Below, piece after piece: positions 13,111 to 25,451 of a stretch of DNA of 64,000 bases. Source of the DNA: Nectonema munidae (lineage: Eukaryota; Nematomorpha; Nectonematoida; Nectonematidae); the NCBI GenBank assembly GCA_030549495.1, contig JAUIRK010000855.1:1985501-2049500 (forward strand). The letters are read 5' to 3'. A program made the position numbers and the translations under genes. The first letter of the stretch is position 1. The number at the start of each line of letters is the position of its first letter. The notes under the pieces were generated by a model. It ran no database searches and had not been told where the DNA came from. It saw only the letters and a program-made list of their open reading frames with translations.

Positions 13111-14224
13111 AAGTTTAATGCTATGTTGTCTGTCCCAAGTATTCCAAATATTGAATTTTATAAGCATTTTGAAGTTAATTTTTAGGTTAATGTTTTTAAT
13201 TTTCAATAAAAAAGTTTTCTATACAAAAATAAGAAAGAGCCTCTTACTTACTATATGCATATATCTTTGCCAAACACGATTTCCAACACCTAATAGGATG
13301 CAAATCAATCAGTGAAATCGATTCGAAGTTCAAAGTAATGATAATGATAGGCGTTGTACAGTGTCTTCCTCAAGAACATTCATCGCACGCATGAATAAAA
13401 CAATCATTTTCCAAGTATTTTTCATAAAAAGTGATTATTATCGGTGTGGTGTTTATCTTTGGAATCTTTGGAGATCTTTGGGCTTAGTTCATTTGTTAGC
13501 GCATAAAAAAATGGCAAGAATAATCTTAGAAAATGGATTACAAGTTAAACTCAAAAAATGAGAAAAAAATTTTGGCAGACCGAAGAAGCTCGATTCGCTC
13601 TAGCATTTCTCCAAAAAAAAAAAAAAGACCGCCAAAGAGATATGGAAGGAGAAAAGGGTGTAAATGAAATAAGTGCCTTACTTTTTTCAAATTTTTCAAA
13701 GCTCGCAAGAAAGAGAAATCGCGTTTAGTAAAGGATGAGGGTATAGCATTGGCTTAACAATTCCACCTTTCCTATATTTCCCAAATGCAGACAAAGAAGA
13801 GGGAGACGCTTCCATCATCATCGTTATCATCGTCATCATCATCACCAAAATCGTTGATATGGAAGGTAGAAAAATTAAAAATTCACTTCTATTATATTTG
13901 ACTATATGTATGTGTGTGTGTGTGTACTGCCTGGCCATCTTGCTGATTTACTATTTCGACAAAATCCACACACACACACACATTTTGTGCAATTGCTTTG
14001 GGCTGCCTTGAATTTTAATACTGTGCAAAAAGTGAAAGCATTAAAATGTAGCGTAGGTAGAGGTGCATAGATAAGTGTCGCATCGTGTCCATCATTAGTC
14101 AGAATTTGACACAAATTGCGCAGCATACAACAGTGCTACTGAAGGAAAGATATATATATATATTTTTTTTTTTGAAAATTTTTATTTTAAATATCTTTTT
14201 TACAATTTTTAAATTTGAATGTAT
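13111..14224. other. Spacer with TG and CA microsatellites
   Basis: TG repeats at about 13908-13925 and CA repeats at about 13968-13983 flank a short G+C-richer stretch. A CAT/ATC trinucleotide run (13813-13850) explains the Met/Ile-rich minus frame there. No gene resolved. Confidence 0.45.
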
Positions 14225-14229
14225 ATAAG

Positions 14230-14282
14230 GATGTCTGGCAAGTTGTCTCCCCGGAGGTCTTGCCAGATCACTGATATGTATA
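14230..14282 (+). repeat. Short dispersed motif, copy 1
   Basis: About 50 bp containing GTTGTCTCCCC and GTCTTGCCAGATCACTGATA. Related copies occur at 50892-50945 (+), 54838-54876 (-) and more weakly at 33572-33602 (-). Confidence 0.55.
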
Positions 14283-15269
14283 AAAAGGCTATTAAAATTC
14301 ATTAAAAAATAAGTATGATGGGAAAACTTACAATTGCTTGAACAAAAATTTGGATTCAACAAAAAATTTTGCAACTGACATATTGCAAAAATTCCATAAT
14401 TTCTACGAGTACATAAAATTTTTTGTTCATAAATTTTCTTTGTATCATTAAAAATATTCTTGTGAGTTGAAAAATTCTTCGAATGGATATGCTTTTCTTC
14501 ATTCTAGCCAATATGTCAAAAAGTTTGGGCTTCAAACATTTGTGAAAGAAAAACTTTACACCAAACATTGAAAAATTATAAAATTCGAAGAAAAAAATTA
14601 TTTTTTTTTTAAATTAATTTACCACCTAACTTAAAAAGTTTTCTAAAAAAAACTTTAAATTTTTTTTAAAAAATTTCTAAAAAAAAAACTCATCAAGTTT
14701 GTAAAATTTGTCAAAATAAAAGAGAATTCAGGTATTAATTTGTTAAAAAGTTTCATTTGTTATAATTATATATTTTTTTAAAAAAATTCTCTCTCTAGAA
14801 GCTTATATTTTTCATAGAACTTATTTTTATACTTTGCCATTCAATGCTGAAGGCAAACTAAGAATTGTGCATATGGTGGAAGAAAGGAAATAATTTGTAT
14901 AAATGGAATTAAAATATGGTCAATCTTCAAGAACTGAAATCTAGTAATTATTTTCAAAAAAAAGAAATCACTCACGAAAAAATTCCAATTTGTAAAATAT
15001 TTTTTTATTTAAGTTTTAGAACAGCTCCAAAATTTTTGAATATAAAGTGTTTTTCTTCAAATCATTTTCATTTTCAGTTTTTTCCACTTCATTTTCTCTC
15101 ATCTCACATTTTCTTCCCTTTACAAAGTTAACTTCTTCTGGGCATGTATAATAGCATCACAATAATGGCCAGGGTCTTAACCCTATTAGTGCTGGGCAAA
15201 ATTTGTTCGCTCAAGTGCTGGGGCGTAAAGTGCCCCCCCTATTTTTCTCAGATATTAATAAGTTTTTAT
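14283..15269. other. A+T-rich spacer, nothing seen
   Basis: Long A/T runs and short frames of Phe/Lys/Asn composition. Nothing recognisable. Confidence 0.5.
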
Positions 15270-15850
15270 AAATATTTTTGATGTTACATATATATTTCAA
15301 CTATGCTGAATTCAGTGGTGATGTCCATTTTTTATCAAAATAAATCAAACCTGTCAAAAAATTGATTTACATATGACAGCTCATCTCAAAAAAGAAACCT
15401 TTTATCTAAGTAATAATATAAAGTTTTTTACACATATATACCCATTTTTAAGCATGCGTAATTCAGTGGTGATATTCGTTTTTTTAAATAAAAATCAATC
15501 AAAACTGTCAAAAAATTTATTTATCCCAAAAAGAAAGGAATAGGACCGGTTTTTTGAATAAGACAATTACGTTTAATAGAAAGTATAGGGAGGTTATGAA
15601 GTTTACGGGGCATGGCATTTTACACACATATACCCATTTTCAAGTAGGCTGTGTTTACTGGTTATATTCCTTTTTTTTTTTATAAATATTAGTCAAACCA
15701 GACAAAATAATTTAAATATGACAGCCCAAGTCAAAATTAAAAATTTAATTCTTTTAAAGTTTTTTATACATTTCAAGTATGTAGAATTTAATGGTAATGT
15801 TCATTTTTTATGAAATCAATAAAACCTATCAAAAAATCGATTAAACCTGT
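15270..15850 (+). repeat. Degenerate tandem array, four units of about 150 bp
   Basis: The marker AATTCAGTGGTGAT (or decayed forms) recurs at about 15310, 15462, 15648 and 15786. Each copy is followed by a T-rich stretch and a TCAAACCTGTCAAAAAAT-like segment, and the ACACATATATACCCATTTT segment also repeats. Spacing is uneven (about 150, 190 and 140 bp) because of small indels. Non-coding. Confidence 0.75.
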
Positions 15851-16879
15851 AAATCAATGTCAAATATATAAACATAAAAATAACTTCTACTTCCAGTTTT
15901 CTCTGGTAATTATTTTCTTAATTTATTTAATAAACCAACTTTAGGTGTTTAATTCACTCAAAATATTTCATTCTACAGTAACTTATGTAACTCGATAGGA
16001 TCTCCATCTTTTTGGCTACAAATTCGTTATCGGCTCGTAGTCTCTACGTCATATTATAATTTACAGTATGTAATTTTGGTATTCATTCTATGATGATCCT
16101 TTCTTGGTAGCTCTTTTTTCATTAGAAATTTATATTCTTCAATGTGTGTTCGAAAATTTTTTTATAAGGATAAAATTACTTTTTTCCTCTCAGGCCTGAA
16201 TATTTGTCAATCAATCTCATTTCAAAGGTTTTTTTCTGATGAATCATTCGTGATGTTCATTGTTCAATTACAAAAAGTTGTCCACGTTCTTTATCTAAAA
16301 AATTATCTCTTTGACGCAAAAGGAAAAAGATGGACAAATTCAATTTAAATTAAAAATATCTTGATAGTGACTAAATTCTCATATATTGGTATCTGTGCCA
16401 TTTTTGATAAATCTGACATATTCTAAATTTTCAGATTTCCTACCCATCTTAGCTAAATGTTAATTGTAATCCTATATGATAAGTTATAGATTTAAATATT
16501 TTTTATTTGTAAAAGAGGAACTTCTTTTTCACAGTCAAAATCTTTTTTGAAGTATATAATTAAACCACTTCCTAGTTCATTAGAACATGGTAGATCTTCC
16601 ATTTAGTCAAGATACATATTTTTTTTAATTATTTTTTTTGATCACATGTTCTCTTGTCAATTAGTTTTCAACTTGGTTCCTTCTCTCAAACAAATTTTCA
16701 AAAGATTTTATAATACGTTTTATTTTTTTTTAATAAATATTTCATACCTAAGATGATTGTAGAAAGTATTATAAGCCAAAATATACAAAAAAAAAGTATA
16801 TTTTTACTATATACCTAATATGCAGCCATTTTTTGAAATTTTTTTACAGAACTGTTTTTCAGGCATACATTACTAATTC
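15851..16879. other. Spacer between two tandem arrays, nothing seen
   Basis: A+T-rich. A 68-codon plus frame at 16142-16348 has no support. No element ends seen. Confidence 0.5.
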
Positions 16880-18290
16880 ATTGCCACTTCGAGATATTTT
16901 TTAACCGTATTATCCAAAATCCAGTACAGAAATAAAATAAGCATAGCCGATTTGGTATAGAACAGATATTTAATTTTTTTGAAAATATTTTTGAAAACAG
17001 TATCTAGAAGTAAACCGTAAATCTTATTCAAGCTTTCAGATATTTTAAAACCATAAATGCCAAACCTGAGTCCAAAAATGAAACCAATATCTTCCATTTG
17101 GCATAAAAGCAGATATTTTATTTAAATTTCAAAAATATTTCTGCAGACATTAGACGTAAATCGAAAATTTATTGACACTTTCAGACATTTAAAACCTCTA
17201 AATGCAAAAAATGATTTCAGAAATAAAAATTATCATGGTCAAATTGGTATAAAAACATATATTTCATGTAAAATTAGAGAGAATATTTTGGGATATAGTT
17301 TTCAAACATAAACCGCAAATTTGATTGACACTAGCAGTAAAACCTCTAAATGCGAAAACTGTGTTCAGAAATGAAATCATCATGATATATTTGCTATAAA
17401 AACAAATTTTAGAACTAAACGCAAATTTAATTGATACTTATATGTATTTTCAAATTCAAACTGTAAAAATTGAGTCCATAAATGAAACTAGCATGGTTGA
17501 TTTGGTATAAAAACATATATTTAATTGTAAAATTTGAATGAATGTTTTTGGAGACAATTTTTAGAAGTAAACCGTAAATTTGATTAAAACTTATAGGTAT
17601 TTTCACATTCTAAACGTAAAAAATGAGTCCAGAAATGAAACCAACATGATTGATTTGGTATTAAAACATATATTTCAAGAAAATATTTTTGGAGACAATT
17701 TTCAGAAGTAAACCACAAATTTGATTAATACTTATATGTATTTCCAAATCCTAAATGTAAAAAATGAGTTCAAAAATGAAAACAGCATGATCGATTTGGT
17801 ATAAAAACAAATATTTCATGTAAAATTTATAGAATATTTTTGGAGATAGCTTTTAGAAGTAAACCGCAAATTTTTACTGATATTTTAAAACCTCTAAATG
17901 TGAAAAATGAGTTCAGAAATGAAAACAGCATGGTTGATTTGGTATAAAACATATATTTCATTGTAAAATTTGAATGAATGTATTTGGAGACAATTTTTAG
18001 AAGTAAACCGCAAATTTAATGAACACTTATAGGTATTTTCAGATCCTAAACGTAAAAAATGAGTCCAGAAATGAAACCAGCATGTCCGATTTAGTATAAC
18101 ACATATGTTTTTATGTAAAATGTGAAGGAATGTTTTTGGAGACAATTTTCAGAAGTAAACCGCAAATTTGATTATTACTTATAGGTATTTCCAAATCCTA
18201 AATGTAAAAAATGAGTCCAGAAATGAAAATAGCATGACCAATTTTGTATGACACATATGTTTCATTATAAAATTTGAAGGTATATTTTAT
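16880..18290 (+). repeat. Tandem array of about ten 146-bp units
   Basis: The marker GATTTGGTATAAAAACATA recurs at about 16949, 17095, 17240, 17386, 17499, 17652, 17794, 17936, 18088 and 18239. Spacings are 146, 145, 146, 113, 153, 142, 142, 152 and 151 bp. Each unit also carries GAGTCCAGAAATGAAAC, TTTTTGGAGACAATTTT and AGAAGTAAACCGCAAATTTG. Units are diverged, so the array is not young. The short minus frames inside it (16873-17097, 17894-18145) are products of the repeat and not genes. Confidence 0.9.
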
Positions 18291-18499
18291 TAGATATATT
18301 TTTGATCAATCAAAATTTTGATTGAAGTTTTCTAAAAAGTAGCCATGATTATTGAAAAAGTTAAATATATAAAGTGTTATGCGTTCCAAACTGTATATAA
18401 TTATAAATTTTCAGGGTATTATATAATATAGATCCTAAGTTAGAAGGTTAAGTACAGATAATGTCAAAATTTTGCTGAAAAATTTTAATTTTTGATTTT

Positions 18500-18660
18500 G
18501 ATTGACAGTTTTGGACATGAAGGGGTCATTCAACTATCATGAAAATGGTTTCAAAAGATGCAGCTAGCGATTTTAGGAAAAGTCACAAAATTTGAAGGGA
18601 TATGATTCAGCCAATTTTCTACAATTAATTTTTTAGTACGCCCCCCCCCTCCCAGCAAAG
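18500..18660 (+). repeat. Dispersed repeat fragment, copy A
   Basis: Contains GGGGTCATTCAAC and GGATATGATTCAGCCAATTT, ending near a run of nine C. It resembles 54516-54690, where GGATATAATTCAGCCAATTA leads to GGGGCGCACC. Probably a MITE fragment; ends not resolved. Confidence 0.5.
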
Positions 18661-19303
18661 TCATCAGATGATCATGACAATAATGAGTGATTCCAAAGTA
18701 ATTATGTTTCATCGCATTTGATTTATTGAATAATGCATTGTCAATCATAGAAACCTGTTCAAGAGTATTCATTGCAGAGGGGAAATGGGTGCAGAATCTG
18801 ACGTCTAGCATTCAAGATCTTTCAACAAGATTTTTTGATTTCCAATTAAACGAAAAAGTTTTTCAAAATTTTAGAATTGTTTGATCTTAGAACTACGAAA
18901 TTGTTCAATTGACACAGTATATTAAAAAAACATGTACAAATACTCAAATAAAATTTCCTCAAATCTTCAGTCACACAGAAAAAAATAGTCCCACTTACTG
19001 ATTATATTAGTAAGCGCTCTTGTCCACGCTTTCACTAGTGAATTACCACTTTGAAATTCTAACCTACCAGAAAATTAGTAAAAAATAAGTATTAATTATA
19101 TTACTAATTATATTTAGTAAATAAATATATATTAGCTTATATTAGCTTATATTAGCTTTGCTTTTGCTAAATAATTTTTTTAAATAAATTTATTGATAAA
19201 AATTACCAGTTGATAACTAAGAATAGTGGTAGGCTTAACTGTCCTTAAAATTACTACAATGAACTCTACAACTTTTAATCTAATAAAGAAACTAGTAAGA
19301 TTA
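18661..19303. other. Spacer with a short TTATATTAGC repeat
   Basis: Near 19130-19160 the unit AGCTTATATT is repeated three times. Otherwise nothing recognisable. Confidence 0.45.
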
Positions 19304-21301
19304 CATTCTTCCCTCACTCGATTCACTTTTTGCGGTTTCACTGTATCGCTGTCTTTTAGATGTTTGATATGGTAGAAGTTTTTTTCTTTTTATTTAAATT
19401 ATTTTACTCATAAAACAAAAAAATTTTAACATAAGAAAAAATGTGTTTTCAAAAGTTTTTTAAAAGTTTTATTTTATTCGAACTCTTCAATGTCACTTAA
19501 AGATGCTAGACCTTCTAAAGCTTCGAATAGAAGATGCTTACAATTGCAGAAAAGGTAAAACTTCTTGACATGCTTAAAGAAGCAATATACCTCAAGACTG
19601 TTATGCGCCATATGGCATCCACTAATCTTCATTTCGTTATATCAGAGAAGAAAATCAGGAAGACAGCATATTTAACTTTTAATGAAACAGCGAAGATGGT
19701 AGTAACTTCCAACAAAAAAACCATTGCAGGAATGGAATCTGCTTTGCCCGTATGGGATTATTGATTATATGGAAAAAATGTTCCTTTAGAAGGCAACATC
19801 ATACGAACAAAGGTTAAACAGCTGTATGTCAACTTTTATGCTGATACACCCCACCATTGTGACATTTCCACCCACGATAAGGAAGAAGAAATCGATGACC
19901 TCGAAACATTAATATCCAAAGATTCATCATGAAAAAACACTCATACGCTGCATGCAAGAGCTTTAACATAAAAATGCCGTCTCCGACTTTTCTGTTCAAG
20001 GAAGAAGCTAAAGCGTACAAAGACCGTGTTACCCTCGTCTTGGGCGAAAACTTTGTAGAATTTATGTTAAAAGCAAGGCTTATGTAGAAGTTCAAAAAAC
20101 ATAGGGCTTTGAAAAAGAAAAACAAGAACTAGTATATTGGATACACAACTCTAAGTCCTGGAGAAATAAAAACCCTTATTTCCGATTGGCTCCATCAATG
20201 TTTATTTGAAGATATCAGAGTATATTACCCAGGGAAGAAACTTGTATCTAATGTCCTTTTTTTGTTGGATGCCACGAAACTAATATCTATTATGACTGTG
20301 CAGAAATAGAGATTTTGCGTCCAAATACCATAACACTGATTCAGGATATGGATACGGACTTATTCGCGTATTTAATGCTCTATGCACGTGAAATACTTTG
20401 GAGAACCTGGTTAATACCATGAGCTCAGACAACGACTTCAAACTGAAAGCGTACTAGCTTTTCTTCAAACTATTCCGAAAATATTAAAAGATATGAAGAC
20501 TTGGATCATCAATGCCAGTTGGAAGAAAATGTGATTATTATTGATGAGATCCATGATTCCGCGGTTGATAAAACCGTGAGGCTAGCAAAATTGTTTGGAG
20601 GAAAAGGTTTCAAAGATATGACTCCTGACTATGTCAATGAGCTGATCAATTGCCATTCAAAACAGTTGACCGATTAAAATGTAAAGGAGATTACAAAGTC
20701 AGCAAGCTAAGAACAAGAGTAAGACGAAGAAGAAAAAGTCAAAGAGGCTAATCTTACGCTCGAGCCTCTTGTAATCCTGTTAACTGCAACAAATATCACA
20801 AGATTTGAACGATGATATGCTTTTTTCGGCATAGTTCTGCAAATTTATTCACTAGGCCATTGTCCTCTATGGTCTATAAAATCAGTCCAAACAGCACCAC
20901 ATTACGATCTTCTTTTCGCTGAACAAAGGAACCAGTTACTCGTATGTCTTCACTAGAAGCTATAGAAGAGGAGATGCAGTCAGGAGAGTTGTAAAGCTCT
21001 TATCTGGTGTATATTGACTATCATCACCGCTATCACACGAGTTTCATTGCGGTATATTGAATGGTGAGTACAATGATTAATAAAAAAGTATTGAAACATA
21101 CTTATAATTTTATTATGGGATTAAAAAAAGTTTCATATATACCAAAGTGTTTTTCTAAGGGGCTTGGAAAGGATAATACAATATCCGGATACATTGATAA
21201 CAAAGATGAATGGAGTGTAAAATTTTAAATATACGTAAATAATAAAATGATTAAGTAGCGAACTCCGGAACATAATACCCGCGATAAACGAGGGAATACT
21301 T
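19304..21301 (+). mobile_element. Decayed Tigger/pogo-type DNA transposon
   Basis: A 2.0-kb element of the Tc1/mariner superfamily, flanked by TA on both sides (19302-19303 and 21302-21303). The left end has CATTCTTCCCTC; the right end, inverted, has AAGTATTCCCTCGTTTATCG. Inside is a transposase relic on the plus strand. Family knowledge: Tigger transposases have a CENP-B-type DNA-binding head followed by a DDE domain. Both are recognisable here only in pieces, in different frames and with many stops, so the copy is inactive. Average identity to the intact family looks moderate, implying an old insertion. Confidence 0.85.
19534..20690 (+). pseudogene. Tigger-like transposase pseudogene
   Basis: The N-terminal helix-turn-helix head is clear from the ATG at 19534: MLTIAEKVKLLDMLKEA, then IRKTAYLTFNETAKMVV and KTIAGMESALPVWDY, where a stop ends the frame at 19764. 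Downstream, in shifted frames, are remnants matching known Tigger blocks: KDRVTLVLG-like codons near 20020, YWIHNSKSW near 20130, PNTITLIQDMD near 20310-20350 (usual form PNTTSLIQPMDQG) and MSSDNDFKLKAY near 20420-20455. At least five frame changes or stops separate the blocks. The open frame on the opposite strand at 19829-20125 is a shadow of it. Confidence 0.85.
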
Positions 21302-21399
21302 TACTAAAAATTAAATTTAAAAATAAAACTAAATAAATTGAAAATATTTATTTGAAGACAAAAAATTAGTATAATTATTCATAATACGCTTTTCAAAAT

Positions 21400-21743
21400 A
21401 AAATTTTTTAAAGGTTTTGTTGTAAGGATATCTCTAAAAAAAGAACATGGAAAATATATCGTGTCAATTCATTATTTAAAAATATATATCTTTGCATTCT
21501 TTTTGTATATTTAAATGAGATCTTCTCTGTATCTTCATCAGGTCATTATGTGTTTATTATAAATTGACATCCTCTAACATTGAAGAAAATAATGAATGCT
21601 TCGTTTATAGTTTTATTTACTTATACCTATGAAAATAGAATGATAAGCAGTCGTAACTAATAAAGTTAGTAAAGTCAAGGTTTGTTAACCCAAAAAACAT
21701 CTGACTAATCAAATTATTAAGTGATATTGTTTTTTTCTCTCAG
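21400..21743 (+). repeat. Dispersed repeat, copy 1 of 2
   Basis: About 340 bp similar, in the same orientation, to 61245-61590. Shared landmarks are TGTAAGGATATCTCTAAA, GAACATGGAAAAT, CTTCTCTGTATCTTCAT and TTTTTTCTCTCA. By eye the copies are about three-quarters identical. No terminal repeats or coding capacity seen. Confidence 0.65.
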
Positions 21744-21990
21744 TGAGAAAAATTGGATTTTTGACAAAGAAGTAAAAGAAAGCCAAGATCTATCATCACC
21801 ATGTCAAACACAGAAGAAAGAGAGCTTGCACGAAATAAAAGAACAAATTTTTCCTTTCAAAGAAAAACAAAACTTAGTGAAAAATAATGTACTTGTAAAG
21901 AGTAAATATCGGAGGCCTATTCATATAATTTATGATTTTCATGCCTCAAATAAAATTATCGAAATGTACTCCCAAAAAAAAAAAAAAATT
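21744..21990 (+). CDS. Weak exon candidate next to a repeat edge
   Basis: A strong acceptor-like run (TTTTTTTCTCTCAG) precedes an open frame with mixed codon use (KNWIFDKEVKESQDLSS, later KSKYRRPIHIIYDFHAS) that runs into a poly-A/T stretch at about 21990. The charged composition looks more protein-like than most frames here. However, the acceptor lies at the edge of the dispersed repeat also seen at 61245-61590, and no donor or partner exon was found. Product unknown. Confidence 0.25.
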
Positions 21991-23135
21991 TTTTTAAAAA
22001 TTTTTTTTTTTTTTTTAATTTTTTTTTTTAATTACATCACGAGAGAGGCCCTGCCCCCCCTCCCGGGCGGACCGGCCCATGCATAAATATATAGGGGGGG
22101 GGGGGGGGGCTTCTACTCCCACCACCCCCCCCCCCTCCCCCATCCTCCTCCGAATCTACCCACTTTCAATTTTTCTTCGTAACTATAAAATAAACTTCCC
22201 TTAGGGGGAAAAATTTCGGCAGCCCAAGGGGGCGTCGGAGGGGAGGGGGGGGAGTTCTCTTTTCTTCACCCCCCTAGAAAAAAAATAAAAGAATCGACGG
22301 TACTTTTATAGGGTTGTCGGTGGTTTTGGTGGCGAAATTTCGGTTTGCTTACCTACCGGGGGATGGGCGTTGGTCGGGGCGCCTTTTTGGGACGTCGGGG
22401 CAGTGTTGGTTTTGAAAAAAGAAAAAGAAAGAACAGTTCAAGAGCTTTTGGGCTTTTGGGCTTTCCCTCCATCCTTTTGTCACCCTTTTTGGGCTCTAAG
22501 GTGTGCTTCTTTTGGGTTTTCTTTTGGCTCCCTTCAAAACCCCTTCGTCCTACCTTCTTGCCCCCACTTGGGTCTACCATAATTCCCTTCAAAACCCTTC
22601 CTTCACCCTGTCGGGGCACTACTTTCATCAACTAATTCCCCTCAAAATCCCTACCCTTCTTTTCGCCTCTCCTACAATGGGCCCAATTAAATTTTTATAC
22701 TCTTTTTTCCCTATTCTCGTTCTTCCGTTTCTCCCACTATTTCTCAATAAATTTCCTCTCCCCTCCTATTCCCCCCCTCTTCAAACTTCTCCCCCCCTAC
22801 CTTCACACTACCCTTACCTTTTGAAACTTTCAATCCTCCTTTTTTCCCCCCCTACTCCTTCTCCCTTATTCTCTTTTAAAACCATATGGCAAATACTCCA
22901 AACCTATCCTATTCCTATCTCTGAATCCTCCATCTTCCATTTCAACCCTTCAGATAAATTACCCTACCTTAACCATATAAACATAAAAACTTTACCAAAC
23001 TATCAAAATCACCCTCCCCCTCACCTATATCTTTTTCTTTATGACTTCCAATCCTTTCACCATTCTGTTCTTTTATCAACTATTAATTTTTTTGAAGTCC
23101 TTAAAAATATTTATAAAGAAGTATTTAGTTGAGTT
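21975..23135. other. Block of abnormal composition, rich in homopolymers
   Basis: After a poly-A/poly-T stretch (21975-22032) the sequence becomes abruptly rich in G and C runs (CCCCCCTCCCGGGCGG; a run of about 16 G at 22095; CCCCCCCCCC near 22125). From about 22450 to 23010 it is strongly pyrimidine-biased on the plus strand. This strand bias creates a 209-codon Pro/Leu/Phe/Ser frame at 22503-23132, the longest in the window. It has no start context, splice signal or recognisable domain, so I treat it as a by-product. The block could be a poorly resolved sequencing stretch, a degraded minisatellite or foreign DNA. Confidence 0.55.
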
Positions 23136-24610
23136 ATTAAATTGAAATATATGTATTATATATTTTAAATAAAAATATTATTCAATATAAAATTGTTTGT
23201 CTATAAACTAATTAATTTTTATGGTCTGGCATTATACAAAAAAATATAGTAATTATAAAAATTATGAATATTAAATTTCTCTATCCTTCTATCTGATAAT
23301 TTCAAATTCTTTAAAATTGTTTTATTTTTTTAATAATTTTGGATTATAATAAAAATATTTTTTCGAGAAAATTAGATGTTTTTTTTGCTATGTTATTTTA
23401 AAATTCAATAAAAACTTTGGTTTTGGTTAGAAATAAAATACATTACATCATCCTTCTATGCCCATTTTAAATAAAAAACTATAAATTCTGTTATATTTTA
23501 ATTTCAAATATATATGCTTTCTATATACCCTTCAATTCTCAAGAACTCTCAATCCTGATAAACAAATAGAACAATTTTAAAAAAATTTTATCCTCATCAA
23601 TTAATCTATATATATTTTAATAAAATTCTATATTTTTTTTTATTTTTTTTAGAAATAATAATTAATTTTTATAAAAAAAAAATAAATAAATAAGAAGATA
23701 TAAGTGGAAAGTGATTAAGATTTCTCACTCTCCTCTCTTAGATAAATATATTTATGTTCATTCTATTAATTGTGTGTTAATCTAATTATTTAAAATATAT
23801 TAATATTTAATATGAGATACTATTGATTTATTCATTAATTTATTATTTTGTTTATATTTATTTATGATATTATATGATGTATTTTTTATTAATTAATATG
23901 GTTTATTATAAGGAAGATTTGAATTTTTTAATGAATATAATTTTTTTTTTTAAATTTTTTATTTTATTCTTCTTTATATGTTTAGGCGTGTATTCCAATT
24001 TTATTATATCAATTAAAAATCTTCTTCTTGAGTAATACCATAAATACTATAAAAATAAGATACTCTTACAAATAATGATAAACAATAATTGATCATAAAA
24101 AATATATAATAACGAAAATTTTTATTGCATACAAAATAATCTTACAAACAATTTTTAGATATCTTATATGAAATTTCCACCTAAACCAGCGATCTAATTG
24201 TTGTGATCTATTTTAGAATCTATCTAAATTTTATCACCTAATTTCTAAATTTAGCATCTAAATTAAAGCTTGGAAGTTCACACATTTATCACTATGAGGA
24301 CTAAACTTTCACTCCAATTTTTCAGAATAGTTTCCCCAATTTTTTTGATAATTATTTTTACAATAAATATTTACAATTTTATTCAATTTTTAAAATGTCG
24401 TACCTAAATCTTCTACCAACTCCCATCAAAGATCTATTTTTTAAAGGATGTAACCGAGTTTTAGCTCAAATAACGTAAAATTTTAATATCTAAGAGTTAT
24501 TTTATTAAGATATTGTCTATTGTTTTATTATGTTGTAGTATTAAACAGCTATAAGGCGTTTTAATAATATTGCAGATTTTTAGTTTGTGCTTTTTAATTA
24601 TTTTAGCCTA
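23136..24610. other. Very A+T-rich spacer, nothing seen
   Basis: Well over 75% A+T by eye; runs of ATATTTA and homopolymers. No frame of note, no element ends. Confidence 0.5.
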
Positions 24611-25040
24611 TTAACCCTTTCATCACCATGAAATTCAAACGAGAAAAAAAATCAAATTAGTCTAAAAATACTTTTACTGTTTTAAAACAATTGGGTAAAA
24701 ATATTTTTTTTTCAAATCTACTCTAAAAAGACTTTTTTATAATGATACATTGACCATTAAAGGTTACAAAAAAACTTTACATACTTATACTACTCCCAAA
24801 TGTTATTACAAACAATTAATTTTTTTATGATAAGATAAAAAATAATTCCTATCTGGTCTTAAACAAAGAGCAAGTTTACATTTAATACACAATGTTTGAG
24901 TAAGCATAGAGCACAGTTTACATTTTTTCCTTTTTGAAACATCAATCATTTCTGGAAAATGGTTGACCATATCATATCTCGCTTCATCACTACATTTTTG
25001 TTGAAGAAGCAGATAATTTCAACTCTTTCATTTTGTTTTT
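24611..25040 (-). mobile_element. piggyBac-type C-terminal relic with TTAACCC end
   Basis: The minus strand from about 25010 down to 24800 encodes a piggyBac C-terminal tail: DEARYDMVNHFPEMI, then KRKKCKLCSMLTQ, CIKCKLALCLRPDRNYF and LSYHK. The cysteine/histidine spacing matches the zinc-binding tail of piggyBac-family (PGBD-like) transposases. Beyond it lies TTAACCCTTTCATCACC at 24611, the expected form of a piggyBac end after a TTAA target. The rest of the transposase (DDE core) is absent, so this is a truncated fossil DNA transposon. Confidence 0.75.
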
Positions 25041-25451
25041 ATCTAACTTTGACCTTACTCTTTTATTTTAGGCTGAATTTCCATTTTTTATGATATATTT
25101 ATTTAAAACCAAAACAAATTGGTTTATTCTTGACGAATTTCTTGCAATTATGACGCCATAGACTCAGCAATGCTTAAGTTTTCGTAAAGTAAAAACACTA
25201 TATGTCAATATGTCAAACAAAAGGTTACATTTTTGCCTCTCCACTTAACCCTCAAGTATACTGCAAAAATATGGAACAACGGTTATAAGCTGATTTGAGT
25301 TTGACCATTTAACTTTGCTTTTTATCCTATGATAGAAAGAGTACAGTCAAACTGAAAGTTTTATAGAAAATAATATTTTTACATCATTTTGTACTAGGAA
25401 TTACACAAAAATAGAAATCTTGTCCTTCTGCATTCCGCAAAATATAGTAAA
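25041..25451. other. Spacer, nothing seen
   Basis: A second TTAACCCTC string at 25247 has the same orientation as the one at 24611, so the two do not form an inverted pair. No gene. Confidence 0.45.

Noticed and set aside
17894-18145. Minus-strand frame inside the 146-bp array
   Set aside because: A by-product of the tandem repeat; the same partial peptide recurs with stops in the other units.
16880-18290. CRISPR-like regular spacing
   Set aside because: Units are long, diverged along their whole length and lack unique spacers; this is a tandem repeat in an animal-type genome.
22503-23132. Longest open frame of the window (209 codons, Pro/Leu/Phe/Ser-rich)
   Set aside because: It follows a pyrimidine-biased low-complexity block, has no domain and no splice support, and the composition alone explains the lack of stops.
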